DNA from: Bacillota bacterium
GTDB taxonomy: Bacteria; Bacillota; Clostridia; Christensenellales; CAG-138
Assembly: GCA_023390655.1 (NCBI GenBank)
Contig: JAEWCL010000019.1
Location: 62,001 to 126,000 of the forward strand
Reading direction: 5' to 3'
Length of the DNA stretch: 64,000 nt
Shown here: piece by piece, positions 26,443 through 36,032 of the stretch
How positions within the stretch are numbered: position 1 is the stretch's first letter
Layout: every line of letters starts with the position of its first letter
Position numbers and translations under genes: made by a program
The notes under the pieces: generated by a model
Databases searched by the model: none
What the model was told of the DNA's origin: nothing
What the model saw: the letters and a program-made list of their open reading frames with translations, nothing else

Positions 26443-27969
26443 TTACTCCCACTCAATCGTTCCCGGGGGCTTACTCGTTATATCGTACACCACACGGTTC
26501 ACATGGGGGACCTCCGCGATGATCCGCTCGGAAATCTTCCGGAGCACGGGGTAGGGGATTTCCGCAAATTCCACGGTCATGGCGTCGGTTGAAGTGACGG
26601 CGCGCACGCCGATGGCGTAATCATAGGTGCGCTCATCGCCCATCACGCCCACGCTGCGCATGCCGGTAAACACGGTGAAATACTGCCAGATGGCCTGATC
26701 AAGGCCCGCGTTCTTGATCTCCTCGCGGAAGATCCAGTCGCTATGGCGCAGGATTTTCAATTTATCTTCGGTGACGTCGCCCAATACGCGGATGGCAAGG
26801 CCGGGACCGGGGAAGGGCTGCCTCCAGACAAGATCGTGCGGGATAGAGAGGCTTTCGCCCAGCATACGGACTTCATCCTTAAACAGCATGCGCAGCGGCT
26901 CACAAAGACCCTTGAAGCCGATATCCTTCGGAAGTCCGCCCACGTTGTGGTGGCTCTTGATGGTGGCGGCGCTTTCGGTACCGCTTTCGATCACGTCCGG
27001 GTAAATGGTGCCCTGCAGCAGGTAGTCTGCTCCGCCGAGTTTTTTCGCTTCTTCCTCGAACACGCGGATAAACTCCGTGCCGATGATCTTGCGCTTCTGC
27101 TCGGGCTCGACAACGCCCGCAAGCTTAGAGAGGAACCGCTCCCGCGCATCGACGGCGATGACGTTGAGGCCCAGCTGGTCCCGGTAGAAGCCGATGACTT
27201 CTTCCCTCTCGTTGTGGCGCAAAAGACCGTGATCCACGAAGATGCACGTAAGCCTGTCCCCCACGGCGCGGTGGACTAAAACGCTTGCAACGGAGCTGTC
27301 TACACCGCCGGAAAGCGCGCCAAGCACCTTGCCGTTGCCCACCTGCTTGCGGATATCCGCAATGAGCGCATCGGCGAGATTCTCGGGGGAGTAATCGCAT
27401 GTCAGCTTGCAAATGTTTTTAAGAAAATTCTTAAGGATGCGCGCGCCCTGCGGGGTGTGGTTGACCTCTGCGTGGAACTGGATGCCGTAGAGATAGCGGC
27501 TGTCGTCCGCAAACGCGGCGACGGGGCAGTTCTCTGTGCGCGCAAGGGGGAGGAAGCCTTCGGGTGCTTTCTTTACCGCATCGTTGTGGTTCATCCACAC
27601 GATGTTTTGGTCAATGCCTTCAAATAAGGGATGGGCCGAGAACTCGATCTCAGTACGGCCATATTCACGTACGGCCGCGCGGTCAATCTCCCCGCCAAAC
27701 ACCTTTGCGAGATACTGCATGCCGTAGCAGATGCCCAATACCGGCACACCCAGGGAAAAGACTTCCTCCAGGCAGGCCTTCGCGCCGGGCGCGTACACGC
27801 TATCCGGCCCTCCGGTCAAAATCACACCGGATAACACGTCGCCTTTGATGCGCTCGATAGTGGCTTTGTGCGGCAGAAGCTCGGAGTATACGCCGGCCTC
27901 GCGCACGCGGCGCGCAATGAGCTGGTTGTACTGGCCGCCGAAATCCAGCACCACGATGCGTTCCTTCAT
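26443..27969 (-). CDS. guaA: GMP synthase (glutamine-hydrolysing)
   Basis: GuaA converts XMP to GMP using glutamine and ATP. The 508-residue product has an N-terminal class I amidotransferase with the nucleophile motif GICYGMQ and the catalytic FHAEVNHT. The ATP-pyrophosphatase domain has [11 protein letters not shown], and the C-terminal dimer domain ends PPGTIEWE. Length is standard. The last 23 codons (26443-26513) are repeated exactly at 22229-22299. The guaA 3' end is a known integration site for genomic islands in several bacteria. Confidence 0.97.
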   Translation of the reverse strand: MKERIVVLDFGGQYNQLIARRVREAGVYSELLPHKATIERIKGDVLSGVILTGGPDSVYAPGAKACLEEVFSLGVPVLGICYGMQYLAKVFGGEIDRAAVREYGRTEIEFSAHPLFEGIDQNIVWMNHNDAVKKAPEGFLPLARTENCPVAAFADDSRYLYGIQFHAEVNHTPQGARILKNFLKNICKLTCDYSPENLADALIADIRKQVGNGKVLGALSGGVDSSVASVLVHRAVGDRLTCIFVDHGLLRHNEREEVIGFYRDQLGLNVIAVDARERFLSKLAGVVEPEQKRKIIGTEFIRVFEEEAKKLGGADYLLQGTIYPDVIESGTESAATIKSHHNVGGLPKDIGFKGLCEPLRMLFKDEVRMLGESLSIPHDLVWRQPFPGPGLAIRVLGDVTEDKLKILRHSDWIFREEIKNAGLDQAIWQYFTVFTGMRSVGVMGDERTYDYAIGVRAVTSTDAMTVEFAEIPYPVLRKISERIIAEVPHVNRVVYDITSKPPGTIEWE

Positions 27970-28085
27970 GCTTGTTCCCTTTCGTCAGATGATGATAAAA
28001 CTGAATACCGTTTAATACTACCGCATCTTGGGGCGTCAGGCAACAGAAAAGCATGCAAAGCGAGCCGAAATTTCGGCCATACCGG

Positions 28086-28117
28086 GAATATATTGTTTCA
28101 CGTGAAACAATATATTC
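28086..28117. promoter_or_regulatory. parS: parS site 1 within a 32-bp perfect palindrome
   Basis: TGTTTCACGTGAAACA at 28094-28109 is the exact consensus ParB-binding centromere site. It is extended by GAATATAT and ATATATTC arms into a perfect 32-base palindrome between the upstream acetyltransferase and guaA. Confidence 0.95.
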
Positions 28118-28140
28118 GTGTATTGACGTAGTTGCGCATC

Positions 28141-28614
28141 TTAGATTTGTTTGTTGAACTCGATTTCATGCAGGATGGGGATACCGTCAAGCCCAATCAA
28201 CGGGATGGCAGGTTTGATGCGGCGGGCGGCCGCTACAGCATTTTTGTGGAGCGCCTCCATGGTAAAGCCACGCCTCTGGTAAAAGCACATGGCGTGTGTG
28301 TTGTCGTTGGTGGTGATGAGCCATACGCGTGTACAGCCCTGTGCCTTTGAAAATTCTTCCAGACGCACAAGCAACGCTGTGCCAATGCCGCGGTGTTCCG
28401 CAACACTGTCCAACGTGACGATTTCGCAAGCGCCGTTTCGGATATCATACGTAATCAAACCGATCACTTGCTTGCCATCCATCGCGGCAAAGCCGGAGAG
28501 CGTTTCCGCCTTATGGATGCGTCCGCGCGATACGACCGTGTCTCTGCCCCAATGCTCCAGCAGAAAAGAAACAATTACAGGGGAGGGGCCTTGGATGTGG
28601 AGAATTGTTACCAT
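28141..28614 (-). CDS. GNAT-family N-acetyltransferase
   Basis: The 157-residue product has the GNAT motif SVAEHRGIGTALLVRLEEF followed by TTNDNTHAMCFYQRRGF, as in small-molecule acetyltransferases. The ATG at 28614 follows AGGAGG closely; an upstream ATG would add 11 residues. It stands alone next to parS site 1. Substrate unknown. Confidence 0.85.
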   Translation of the reverse strand: MVTILHIQGPSPVIVSFLLEHWGRDTVVSRGRIHKAETLSGFAAMDGKQVIGLITYDIRNGACEIVTLDSVAEHRGIGTALLVRLEEFSKAQGCTRVWLITTNDNTHAMCFYQRRGFTMEALHKNAVAAARRIKPAIPLIGLDGIPILHEIEFNKQI

Positions 28615-28709
28615 ACGGCCTCCTGAAGATATGCTTATGATCAGCATATCACAGATAAACGCATAAGGACAAAGTATTTACAGGTAATGAGGAAATTTGC
28701 AAAAGGGGA

Positions 28710-29492
28710 TTACACAAGCTTCAGCTTCCGCTGCGGCTTTTTACGGTACCGTGCGGTTGCTTTGAGCACCGGCCCGTTTTCGGGCTGGCGGCTGTAGAGC
28801 ATCCGGTTCCAATGCATGGCCTGCCGGATATATTGTAATTTGCAGCAGCAGTGCAGCATGTCTCTAAGATAACCCGTATGCTCGGGCCGCTGCCGGTGCA
28901 GGTCTCTGAGTTTTACAAGCGCCTCCCGGTGTCGTCCCATATAGATTAAGGTGAGCGCCTGGCAATAGAGCGCGTCCAGGTTGGAAGCATCCTGCGCATA
29001 CGCAATATTAAATTCCGAAAGAGCCTGCGTATACGCACTCTCCGTCAGATAGCACACGCCAAGGTTCTGGTGGCATTCGGATTGATGGAACTGAATGCGG
29101 AGCGAGCGTTTGTAGTACTTTTTTGCGGTTGTATAGTCTTTGACGCTGTCGTAATACACGCCGAGATAATACAGCGCGTCCACATGGAACGCGTTCATGC
29201 GTTCCGCGCGCCGAAAGAGGGCGAGTGCCTTTTCGTGCTGGCCAAGCGCCAGATAGACGCGGCCCAAGTTGAAGATAGGACGTATCCAGGTGGGATTATG
29301 GTCTATCAGCGTTTCAAACCGGGCGATGGCGTCCCCATAGTTTCCCAGGCAAAGCTGGCAACAGCCAATATAATTGAGACATTCCTCGGTTTCTTCTGCG
29401 CGGCTGAGTTTTGTAAACAATTCCAGTGCGATTTTGTAGTTCCCTTCAGCGTAACAGTCTTCCGCCTTTTGAAACAACGTGCCGTACTTCAT
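28710..29492 (-). CDS. Tetratricopeptide-repeat protein
   Basis: The 260-residue product is made of about six TPR helix pairs. Examples are AEDCYAEGNYKIALELFTKL, LGNYGDAIARFETLIDHNP, LGQHEKALALFRRAERMN and VKDYTTAKKYYKRSLRIQ. TPR arrays mediate protein contacts; the partner is unknown. The ATG at 29492 is preferred as it begins the first helix, although the ribosome site there is weak. It lies between parS sites 1 and 2. Confidence 0.85.
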   Translation of the reverse strand: MKYGTLFQKAEDCYAEGNYKIALELFTKLSRAEETEECLNYIGCCQLCLGNYGDAIARFETLIDHNPTWIRPIFNLGRVYLALGQHEKALALFRRAERMNAFHVDALYYLGVYYDSVKDYTTAKKYYKRSLRIQFHQSECHQNLGVCYLTESAYTQALSEFNIAYAQDASNLDALYCQALTLIYMGRHREALVKLRDLHRQRPEHTGYLRDMLHCCCKLQYIRQAMHWNRMLYSRQPENGPVLKATARYRKKPQRKLKLV

Positions 29493-29579
29493 GCTTGCCC
29501 CCAACAACAATACTCGGCTTGAGTGTAGCACACCTGTCACAACCCTACAATGCGCCAAATAAATGAAACATTGGCGTAT

Positions 29580-29595
29580 TGTTTCACGTGAAACA
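29580..29595. promoter_or_regulatory. parS: parS site 2
   Basis: TGTTTCACGTGAAACA, exact consensus, about 90 bases upstream of the TPR gene. A hairpin CGCCAA/TTGGCG (29553-29576) lies beside it. It is not within a terminator. Confidence 0.95.
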
Positions 29596-29597
29596 TA

Positions 29598-29902
29598 TGT
29601 ATTCCAGATGATTGCTCACCAAATGAAGATTTGGCGAGAGCGGTTGTCGCCAGAAAAGGAAAAAGGCGCAGGAATACCCCGTAGTATTGCGAGCATTCTT
29701 GACGCAGTATGGCGGCAAATAGGCCGCCAAGATGTTTCAAGTTTTCGTTGGGGGAGCAATACGACTTCACACAACCGCAATAATCCCGTACGTTTGCTGT
29801 CAAGGTTAATTCACATTGGAGCGGTAGATTGCGGGTATCTATAATAGATAAAATGATACCATCAGGAAAAGCGGTGCTTTTTCCTTATGAAAGGATACGG
29901 CG
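29598..29902. other. Intergenic region upstream of ftsH without a gene
   Basis: About 300 bases with no convincing coding region. Visible are a small hairpin CCAAATgaagATTTGG (29618-29633), GGCGGC/GCCGCC arms near 29710-29730 and a TATAAT near 29842 that may be the ftsH -10 box. Confidence 0.5.
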
Positions 29903-31735
29903 ATGATTAGCGATCAAAACAAGACCCCTCGCAGGCCCATGATTTATTACGGGCTGATTGTGATGGTGGCGCTTCTGCTTTTGAATTCCTTTGTGTTTCC
30001 ATCCCTGTTAAAAGCGCCCGTTAAGGAAACGGATTACGGCACATTTTTAAAACAGGTGGAGGACGGTGCGGTCAGGAAATTTGAGCTGGAGAATGAGACC
30101 ATCTATTATACAACGGAAGAAAACGGCAAGGAGGCCGTATATTCTACCGGCGCTATGCCGGATGAAGGCCTGACCGAGCGCCTGTATTCTGCCGGTGTCG
30201 CCTTCAGCCGCGTGGTGCCGGAGGAGGCTTCACCGTTGCTTGCGTTTTTATTGAGCTGGGTGGTGCCTGTGCTGTTTTTTTACTGGCTGGGGCGTACGCT
30301 GATGAAAAGCATACAAAAGCGCGGCGGTGGATTGAACACCATGCAGTTCGGCAAATCCAACGCGAAAATCTATGTACAGGCGGAAACCGGGAAAACCTTT
30401 GCGGATGTCGCCGGGCAGGAGGAGGCGAAGGAAGCCCTCTCTGAAATTGTGGATTTCCTGCACAACCCGCGCAAATACGCGGAAATCGGCGCGGACCTCC
30501 CCAAGGGCGTGCTGTTGGTGGGCCCTCCGGGTACCGGAAAGACGCTTTTAGCCAAGGCCGTGGCGGGGGAGGCGGATGTGCCGTTCTTCTCCATCTCGGG
30601 CTCTGAGTTTGTAGAGATGTTTGTGGGCATGGGCGCTGCCAAGGTGCGCGATCTCTTCCAGCAGGCCAATGAAAAAGCGCCGTGCATCGTGTTTATTGAT
30701 GAGATCGACACCATCGGCAAGCGGCGTGACAGCTCCGGCTTTGCCGGAAACGATGAACGGGAGCAAACCCTCAACCAGCTCCTTTCCGAAATGGACGGGT
30801 TTGACGGCAAGCGCGGCGTGATCATCCTTGCCGCCACCAACCGCCCGGAAACGCTCGATAAAGCCCTGCTGCGCCCCGGCAGGTTCGATAGAAGGGTGCC
30901 TGTGGAGCTTCCCGACCTAAACGGCAGGGAGGCGATCTTGCAGGTGCATGCGCAGAAGATCAAGACGGACCTGTCGGTCAATTTCAACGCCATCGCGAGA
31001 GCCACCGCAGGCGCTTCGGGTGCGGAGCTTGCGAACATCATCAATGAGGCGGCGCTCCGCGCCGTGCGCGCGGGCCGCAAGCTTGTGAACCAGTCCGATC
31101 TGGAGGAAAGCGCGGAAGTCGTCATTGCGGGCTATCAGCGCAAGAATGCCGTGATCTCCGCCAAGGAAAAGCGCATCATCGCCTACCATGAAATCGGCCA
31201 CGCCATCGTCGCCGCCAAGCAGGAAAACAGCGCGCCGGTGCATAAAATCACCATCGTGCCGCGTACTTCGGGCGCGTTAGGCTACACCATGCAGGTCGAG
31301 GAACAGGAGCAGTTTTTAATGAGCAAGGAGCAGGCGGAAAGCAAGCTTGCAACGCTTACCGCAGGGCGCGCGGCGGAGCAGCTTGTGATCGGCTCCATCA
31401 CCAGCGGCGCTTCCAATGATATTGAGCAGGCCACCCGCATCGCGCGCACCATGGTCACGCGCTACGGCATGAGCGATACCTTCGGCATGGTGGCGCTTGA
31501 AACCGTCAACAACCCATATCTTGGCTCTGATACCGCACTTTCCTGCTCGCAGGAGACCGCTGCCAGGGTGGATGGGGAAACCATCCGCATTATCCGGCAG
31601 GCATATGAAAAGGCAGAACGGATTTTGAAGGAACATATGGACAAACTCCATGAGCTTGCCCGATATCTTTTGGAAAAAGAGACCATTACCGGAGACGAGT
31701 TCCTGGAGGTCTTGAACCGCAGCCAGGCGGCATGA
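29903..31735 (+). CDS. ftsH: ATP-dependent zinc metalloprotease FtsH
   Basis: FtsH is a membrane-anchored AAA+ protease that degrades membrane and short-lived cytosolic proteins. The 610-residue product has two membrane helices (about 14-34 and 111-128), Walker A GPPGTGKT (207-214), Walker B CIVFIDEID, the second region of homology ATNRPETLDKALLRPGRFDR and the zinc site HEIGH (429-433). The ATG follows AAAGGATA. In many Firmicutes ftsH sits near tilS/hpt; here it is among parS sites. Confidence 0.95.
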   Translation: MISDQNKTPRRPMIYYGLIVMVALLLLNSFVFPSLLKAPVKETDYGTFLKQVEDGAVRKFELENETIYYTTEENGKEAVYSTGAMPDEGLTERLYSAGVAFSRVVPEEASPLLAFLLSWVVPVLFFYWLGRTLMKSIQKRGGGLNTMQFGKSNAKIYVQAETGKTFADVAGQEEAKEALSEIVDFLHNPRKYAEIGADLPKGVLLVGPPGTGKTLLAKAVAGEADVPFFSISGSEFVEMFVGMGAAKVRDLFQQANEKAPCIVFIDEIDTIGKRRDSSGFAGNDEREQTLNQLLSEMDGFDGKRGVIILAATNRPETLDKALLRPGRFDRRVPVELPDLNGREAILQVHAQKIKTDLSVNFNAIARATAGASGAELANIINEAALRAVRAGRKLVNQSDLEESAEVVIAGYQRKNAVISAKEKRIIAYHEIGHAIVAAKQENSAPVHKITIVPRTSGALGYTMQVEEQEQFLMSKEQAESKLATLTAGRAAEQLVIGSITSGASNDIEQATRIARTMVTRYGMSDTFGMVALETVNNPYLGSDTALSCSQETAARVDGETIRIIRQAYEKAERILKEHMDKLHELARYLLEKETITGDEFLEVLNRSQAA

Positions 31736-31826
31736 CGTGTGGCAGGGCGGCTTTGGCATAAAAGCCTCTCGGTTGTGTACATGTAAAAACTTGTTTTGAG
31801 GACAAATCCCTGCTTTAAAGGTCAGA

Positions 31827-31888
31827 ATGGGTACTTAGGGCCGTTACGTTCTGAGCGGGGGATTGGGGGCGGCGCCCTAACGTACCCT
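31827..31888. repeat. Dispersed intergenic repeat, copy downstream of ftsH
   Basis: The segment from GGGTACTTAGGGCCGTTACG to GGCGCCCTAACGTACCCT is the reverse complement of a closely related sequence at 48902-48962. The shared core is GGGTACGTT-GGGCGC, then CGTAACGGCCCTAAG and ACCCAT. Both copies follow the last gene of a unit. It probably belongs to a palindromic intergenic repeat family. Confidence 0.75.
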
Positions 31889-31918
31889 CCAACCCTGCAA
31901 GCAACTTCGCCGTATCAC

Positions 31919-31973
31919 AGGCGGATACATGGAAATTGTTTCACGTGAAACAACGCCATATATCCGCCTTTTT
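31919..31973 (+). terminator. parS: Intrinsic terminator with parS site 3 in its loop
   Basis: AGGCGGATA-c-ATGG (31919-31932) pairs with CCAT-a-TATCCGCCT (31956-31969), followed by TTTTT. The loop holds the exact parS TGTTTCACGTGAAACA at 31937-31952. As RNA the palindromic parS would itself extend the hairpin. It is the first clear terminator after ftsH. In the gap 31736-32151 the only other feature is the dispersed repeat. Confidence 0.9.
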
Positions 31974-32151
31974 GTATACGCTGATGCCTGTATGTCATAA
32001 ATATACGGTCACAAATCCATCCATTGGCGCAATATCTGCAAAAATCCCTTGTGCTGCCTAATCATTACAGTTTATAATGCTAAACATGAGAATGGGGAAA
32101 TGGAATTCTCTGCATAAGTACCACATCAAATATTGGTTGGGGGGAATACAA

Positions 32152-33702
32152 TTGAACGGGGAATCGGTTCAGGTATTGATCGCAATGGCGTGCTACATGC
32201 TTGTGGTTATCGGCATCGGGCTGTACTATGCAAAGCGCGCAAATGCAAACTCGGAAAACTACTTCTTAGGCGGCAGAAGCCTTGGCCCGTGGATGGCGGC
32301 CATGAGCGCGGAAGCCTCCGATATGAGCGGCTGGCTCCTGATGGGTCTTCCCGGCGTCGCGTATTGGTGCGGTCTGGCGGACGCGTTCTGGACGGCAATC
32401 GGCCTTGGACTGGGTACGTATTTGAACTGGCTGCTGGTGGCAAAGCGATTAAGGCGCTATTCAGTGGTAGCGGGCAACGCCATCACCATTCCGGAATTTT
32501 TCAACAACCGCTTCCACGATCATAAAAACCGCATCATGAGCATTGCGGCGCTGTTCATCCTGGTGTTCTTTTCCGTCTACGCCGCAAGCTGCTTTGTTAC
32601 GTGCGGGAAGCTTTTCAGCACCCTGTTCGGGCTTTCTTATCAGAGCATGATGATCCTGGGCGCGGTGTTCGTGGTGGCATACACGTTCCTGGGCGGGTTC
32701 TTAGCAGAAAGCGCATCGGATTTCATGCAGGCCATCGTCATGATCATCGCACTGGTGGGGGCGCTGATTGTGTCCACCACGGCTGCGGGCGGCATTGGCG
32801 CGGTAGGGGAGAACTTAAAAAATATCCCCGGCTTTCTCTCATTCTTCGGCATCGCAAGCCCGCAGGTTGTGGACGGCGTGCAGCAGGCACAGGGCGGCAG
32901 CGCGCTCTTTGGCGCGGCGGGCACATATGGATTCTTGACGGTGCTCTCCACCCTTTCCTGGGGACTTGGGTACTTCGGCATGCCGCAGGTGCTGCTGCGC
33001 TTTATGGCCATCCGTAAGGAAGGGGAGCTCAAAAGCTCCCGCCGCATCGCAACGGTGTGGGTGCTGATTTCCATGACGGCAGCCGTCGCAATCGGCCTGA
33101 TTGGACGTGCGCTGTTCCCGACGGAGCTAACCACGGTGAGCCAATCCGAAAATGTGTTTATCCTTGTGAGCACAAGGCTGTTGCCGCCGCTCGTCGCGGG
33201 CCTCGCGATGGCGGGGATACTGGCCGCAACCATCAGCTCGTCCGATTCGTATCTTTTGATTGCGTCCTCGGCGTTTGCAAAGAACATCTATCAGGGCGTT
33301 CTCAAAAAGGAGGCGACGGACAAACAGGTGATGCGCATGACCCGCATAACGCTGCTGGCGATTACACTCATCGGCATCATCATCGCGCTCGACGAAACGA
33401 GCGTCATCTTCAAGGTCGTGTCCTTTGCCTGGGCGGGCTTTGGCGCAACATTCGGCCCGCTGATGATCTTCTCCCTGTTCTGGAAGCGTACGACCCATGC
33501 GGGCGCGCTTGCCGGCATGTGCGCGGGCGCTGCGATGGTATTTATCTGGAAGCTGCTGATCCGTCCGATGGGCGGGGTGTTCGGCATCTACGAACTGCTG
33601 CCCGCGTTTGTGGTCTCCTGCGCGGTGATCATCGTGGTTTCGCTGCTCGGTAAGGAGCCCTCCAAGGAAATGCAGAGCGAGTTCGCGCAGGCAAAGGGCT
33701 AA
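32152..33702 (+). CDS. putP: Sodium/proline symporter (SSS family)
   Basis: PutP imports proline with sodium ions across the inner membrane. The product is about 516 residues with 12-13 membrane helices. Family signatures are NYFLGGRSLGPWMAAMSAEA, SDMSGWLLMGLPG and GLAMAGILAATISSSDSYLL. The best start is TTG at 32152 after GGGGGGA; an ATG at 32077 would add 25 residues unlike the family. It is monocistronic and ends in a terminator containing parS. Confidence 0.93.
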   Translation: MNGESVQVLIAMACYMLVVIGIGLYYAKRANANSENYFLGGRSLGPWMAAMSAEASDMSGWLLMGLPGVAYWCGLADAFWTAIGLGLGTYLNWLLVAKRLRRYSVVAGNAITIPEFFNNRFHDHKNRIMSIAALFILVFFSVYAASCFVTCGKLFSTLFGLSYQSMMILGAVFVVAYTFLGGFLAESASDFMQAIVMIIALVGALIVSTTAAGGIGAVGENLKNIPGFLSFFGIASPQVVDGVQQAQGGSALFGAAGTYGFLTVLSTLSWGLGYFGMPQVLLRFMAIRKEGELKSSRRIATVWVLISMTAAVAIGLIGRALFPTELTTVSQSENVFILVSTRLLPPLVAGLAMAGILAATISSSDSYLLIASSAFAKNIYQGVLKKEATDKQVMRMTRITLLAITLIGIIIALDETSVIFKVVSFAWAGFGATFGPLMIFSLFWKRTTHAGALAGMCAGAAMVFIWKLLIRPMGGVFGIYELLPAFVVSCAVIIVVSLLGKEPSKEMQSEFAQAKG

Positions 33703-33732
33703 AAGCCCATGCTTGAACGGATGTAAACAATC

Positions 33733-33785
33733 ACGGACGGATATATTGTTTCACGTGAAACATTGATATCCGTCCGTTGCTTTTA
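33733..33785 (+). terminator. parS: Intrinsic terminator with parS site 4 in its loop
   Basis: ACGGACGGATAT (33733-33744) pairs with ATATCCGTCCGT (33766-33777) and is followed by TGCTTTTAT. The loop holds the exact parS TGTTTCACGTGAAACA at 33747-33762. It lies 30 bases after the putP stop. The remaining gap to 34114 has no gene; a TATAAT at 33919-33924 may belong to the parAB promoter. Confidence 0.92.
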
Positions 33786-34114
33786 TAAAGAAATGCGCCG
33801 GTTTTCTAAGGAAAAAGCGAGATCATCCGAAGAAATAAAGAGGCTCCCTGCAAAAGCGGGGCGGGCGAATCGCGCGGTTTATTGACGGTTATGCCTATAC
33901 ACCCGCAAAAAAATGGCCTATAATGGTATCGTACGCCAATTCGGTGATACTACATAGAGCGGAATTGTAATCAATGCAGGAAATGAATATACTTCCCACC
34001 CCGGGCGGGACGCGGCCTGCGCTGTTCATGGAGCCGGGTTTGGCGGAAAACTGGCTTGCGTGTGTGGAAAAAGATGTGGGTTCGGCCAGCGCGCCGGGAA
34101 AAAGGAGTACGGAT

Positions 34115-34879
34115 ATGGCAAAGATCATCGCCATTGCGAACCAGAAGGGCGGGGTAGGCAAGACAACGACCGCCGTCAACCTCTCTGCGTGCGTTGCGGA
34201 GCAGAACAAGCGCGTGCTGCTTGTGGATTTGGATCCGCAGGGCAATTCGTCGAGCGGCCTGGGTGTAGACAAGGATAACGTGCAGCAGTCCACGTATGAT
34301 ATCCTCATCAACCGCGTGCCCGCGACCGAAGCCGTGGCGATGACCGGCACACCTCTTTTACATATCCTTCCTGCGAAGATCGAGCTTGCGGGCGCGGAAG
34401 TGGAGCTGGTGGGCGTGATGGCGCGCGAGCAGGTTCTAAAGCGCGCGCTCGAACCCCTGCAGGCGCAGTATGATTATATCTTTATCGATTGCCCGCCCTC
34501 GCTGGGGCTACTGACACTCAATGCGCTTACCGCCGCAAACACGCTGCTTGTCCCCATCCAGTGCGAGTTTTACGCGCTTGAAGGCTTGTCGCAGCTGATG
34601 AACACCGTCAAGCTCGTGCGCATGCATTTGAATCCCGCGCTCGATGTGGAGGGCGTCGTCCTCACCATGTACGATGCGCGTACCAATCTTTCCACCCAGG
34701 TGGTGTCCGAGGTCAAAAAGTTCTTTAAGAACAAGGTATACGATACCATCATTCCCCGTTCCGTCCGCCTGGGGGAAGCGCCAAGCTTTGGCCTGCCCAT
34801 CAGCGCATATGATCCCAAGAGTGTGGGCGCAATTGCTTACGGCAAGCTTGCGCAGGAGCTTTTGGAGAAGGAGGCGTAA
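34115..34879 (+). CDS. parA: Chromosome-partitioning ATPase ParA (Soj)
   Basis: ParA is a deviant-Walker ATPase that forms gradients on the nucleoid and moves ParB-parS complexes. The 254-residue product begins [18 protein letters not shown], with the deviant Walker A at 11-18, and has [14 protein letters not shown] and [12 protein letters not shown] 34115 follows AAAAAGGAG; the frame is open upstream but unrelated to the family. Three bases separate it from parB. Cognate parS sites lie 0.3-6 kb upstream. Confidence 0.97.
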   Translation: MAKIIAIANQKGGVGKTTTAVNLSACVAEQNKRVLLVDLDPQGNSSSGLGVDKDNVQQSTYDILINRVPATEAVAMTGTPLLHILPAKIELAGAEVELVGVMAREQVLKRALEPLQAQYDYIFIDCPPSLGLLTLNALTAANTLLVPIQCEFYALEGLSQLMNTVKLVRMHLNPALDVEGVVLTMYDARTNLSTQVVSEVKKFFKNKVYDTIIPRSVRLGEAPSFGLPISAYDPKSVGAIAYGKLAQELLEKEA

Positions 34880-34882
34880 CTT

Positions 34883-35755
34883 ATGGCGGGATTGAAAAAG
34901 ACGACAGGCCTTGGGCGCGGCCTTGATGCATTGCTGGGAGATTTTGACGCGACTGCAAAGCCGGACGCGGCGGGCGTAAGGGAACTTGAAATCGACAAGC
35001 TCTACCCAAACCCGGAGCAGCCGCGCAAGGAATTTGACAAAGAACGCCTGGAGGAGCTGGCGGGCTCCCTAAAGCGCCACGGTATGGTACAGCCCATCGT
35101 TGCGCGCAAGTATGGCGAACGGTATATGATCGTCACCGGCGAGCGCCGCTACCGCGCGGCAAAGCTGGCGGGCCTAGATAAGGTGCCCGTTGTGGTGCGC
35201 GAGTTCGGCACGGAAGAAATTTTAGAGATCGCGCTCATTGAAAACATCCAGCGCGAAAACCTGAACCCGATCGAGGAGGCTGCCGCCATCTCCTTTTTGA
35301 TGGAGCAGCATGACCTCACACAGGAGGAAGTGTCCGAGCGCCTCTCCAAGAGCCGCCCTGCGGTGGCGAATGCGCTGAGGCTCTTAAACCTCCCGGAAGC
35401 TGTGAAGAAGCTTGTGCGCTCCGGCGCACTATCCGCAGGCCATGGCCGTGCGCTCGCTGTATTGGAAGACGCAGCCATACAGGAGCGCCTGGCCCGGCAG
35501 GCGGTAGAAAACCGCTGCTCCGTACGCGCCATGGAACAGATGGTAAAGGCCGCCGCGGGCGAGCAAGCGCTTGAAAAAAAGCCCCGCAAGGAAAAAGCCG
35601 TGGATGCGGATTTGTATGATGTGGAAGAACGCATGCGTGAGCGCCTGGGCACCAAGGTGAAGATCACCGGCGGCAAGCGGCGCGGCAAAATCGTGATCGA
35701 ATATTTCAGCGCCGACGCGCTGCAGGATATTTACGAGGCGATCTTGGGGAACTAA
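34883..35755 (+). CDS. parB: Chromosome-partitioning protein ParB (Spo0J)
   Basis: ParB is a CTP-dependent DNA clamp that loads at parS and spreads. The 290-residue product has the N-terminal ParA-contact peptide (GLGRGLDALLG), the CTPase core with TGERRYRAAKLAG and ENIQRENLNPIEEA, a helix-turn-helix (TQEEVSERLSKSRPAVANALRL) and a C-terminal dimer domain. It is co-transcribed with parA and followed by a strong terminator. The four exact parS sites in this window are its expected targets. Confidence 0.97.
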   Translation: MAGLKKTTGLGRGLDALLGDFDATAKPDAAGVRELEIDKLYPNPEQPRKEFDKERLEELAGSLKRHGMVQPIVARKYGERYMIVTGERRYRAAKLAGLDKVPVVVREFGTEEILEIALIENIQRENLNPIEEAAAISFLMEQHDLTQEEVSERLSKSRPAVANALRLLNLPEAVKKLVRSGALSAGHGRALAVLEDAAIQERLARQAVENRCSVRAMEQMVKAAAGEQALEKKPRKEKAVDADLYDVEERMRERLGTKVKITGGKRRGKIVIEYFSADALQDIYEAILGN

Positions 35756-35777
35756 GCGCTAGCGAGTATTAAAAGGT

Positions 35778-35809
35778 AAAGGGAGGCTCTCGCCTCCCTT
35801 TGTTTTTGT
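35778..35809 (+). terminator. Intrinsic terminator after parB
   Basis: AAAGGGAGGC pairs with GCCTCCCTTT, followed by GTTTTTGTTT. Confidence 0.88.
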
Positions 35810-36032
35810 TTGGTAGCTACGGCATATTTTTTGCGTTCATCGTTGTGACGGTTGTACTTCAGCACTATCGGTATTATGATAATATACGGAAACTTGATAG
35901 ATCTGCTTGTTTATGAGACTGTTTGGATAATTTTAAAATCGCGGCTATTCCCCCGGGACATCCGTGAGCCGGAAACGCGCAATCATCCCATATCCCATGT
36001 GCAACTTATGAAAGATATAGAGGAATAAAAGT

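Noticed and set aside
29537..29803. Minus-strand frame of 88 codons upstream of ftsH
   Set aside because: Part of it is simply parS read as protein (FHVKQ), with no ribosome site or family similarity.
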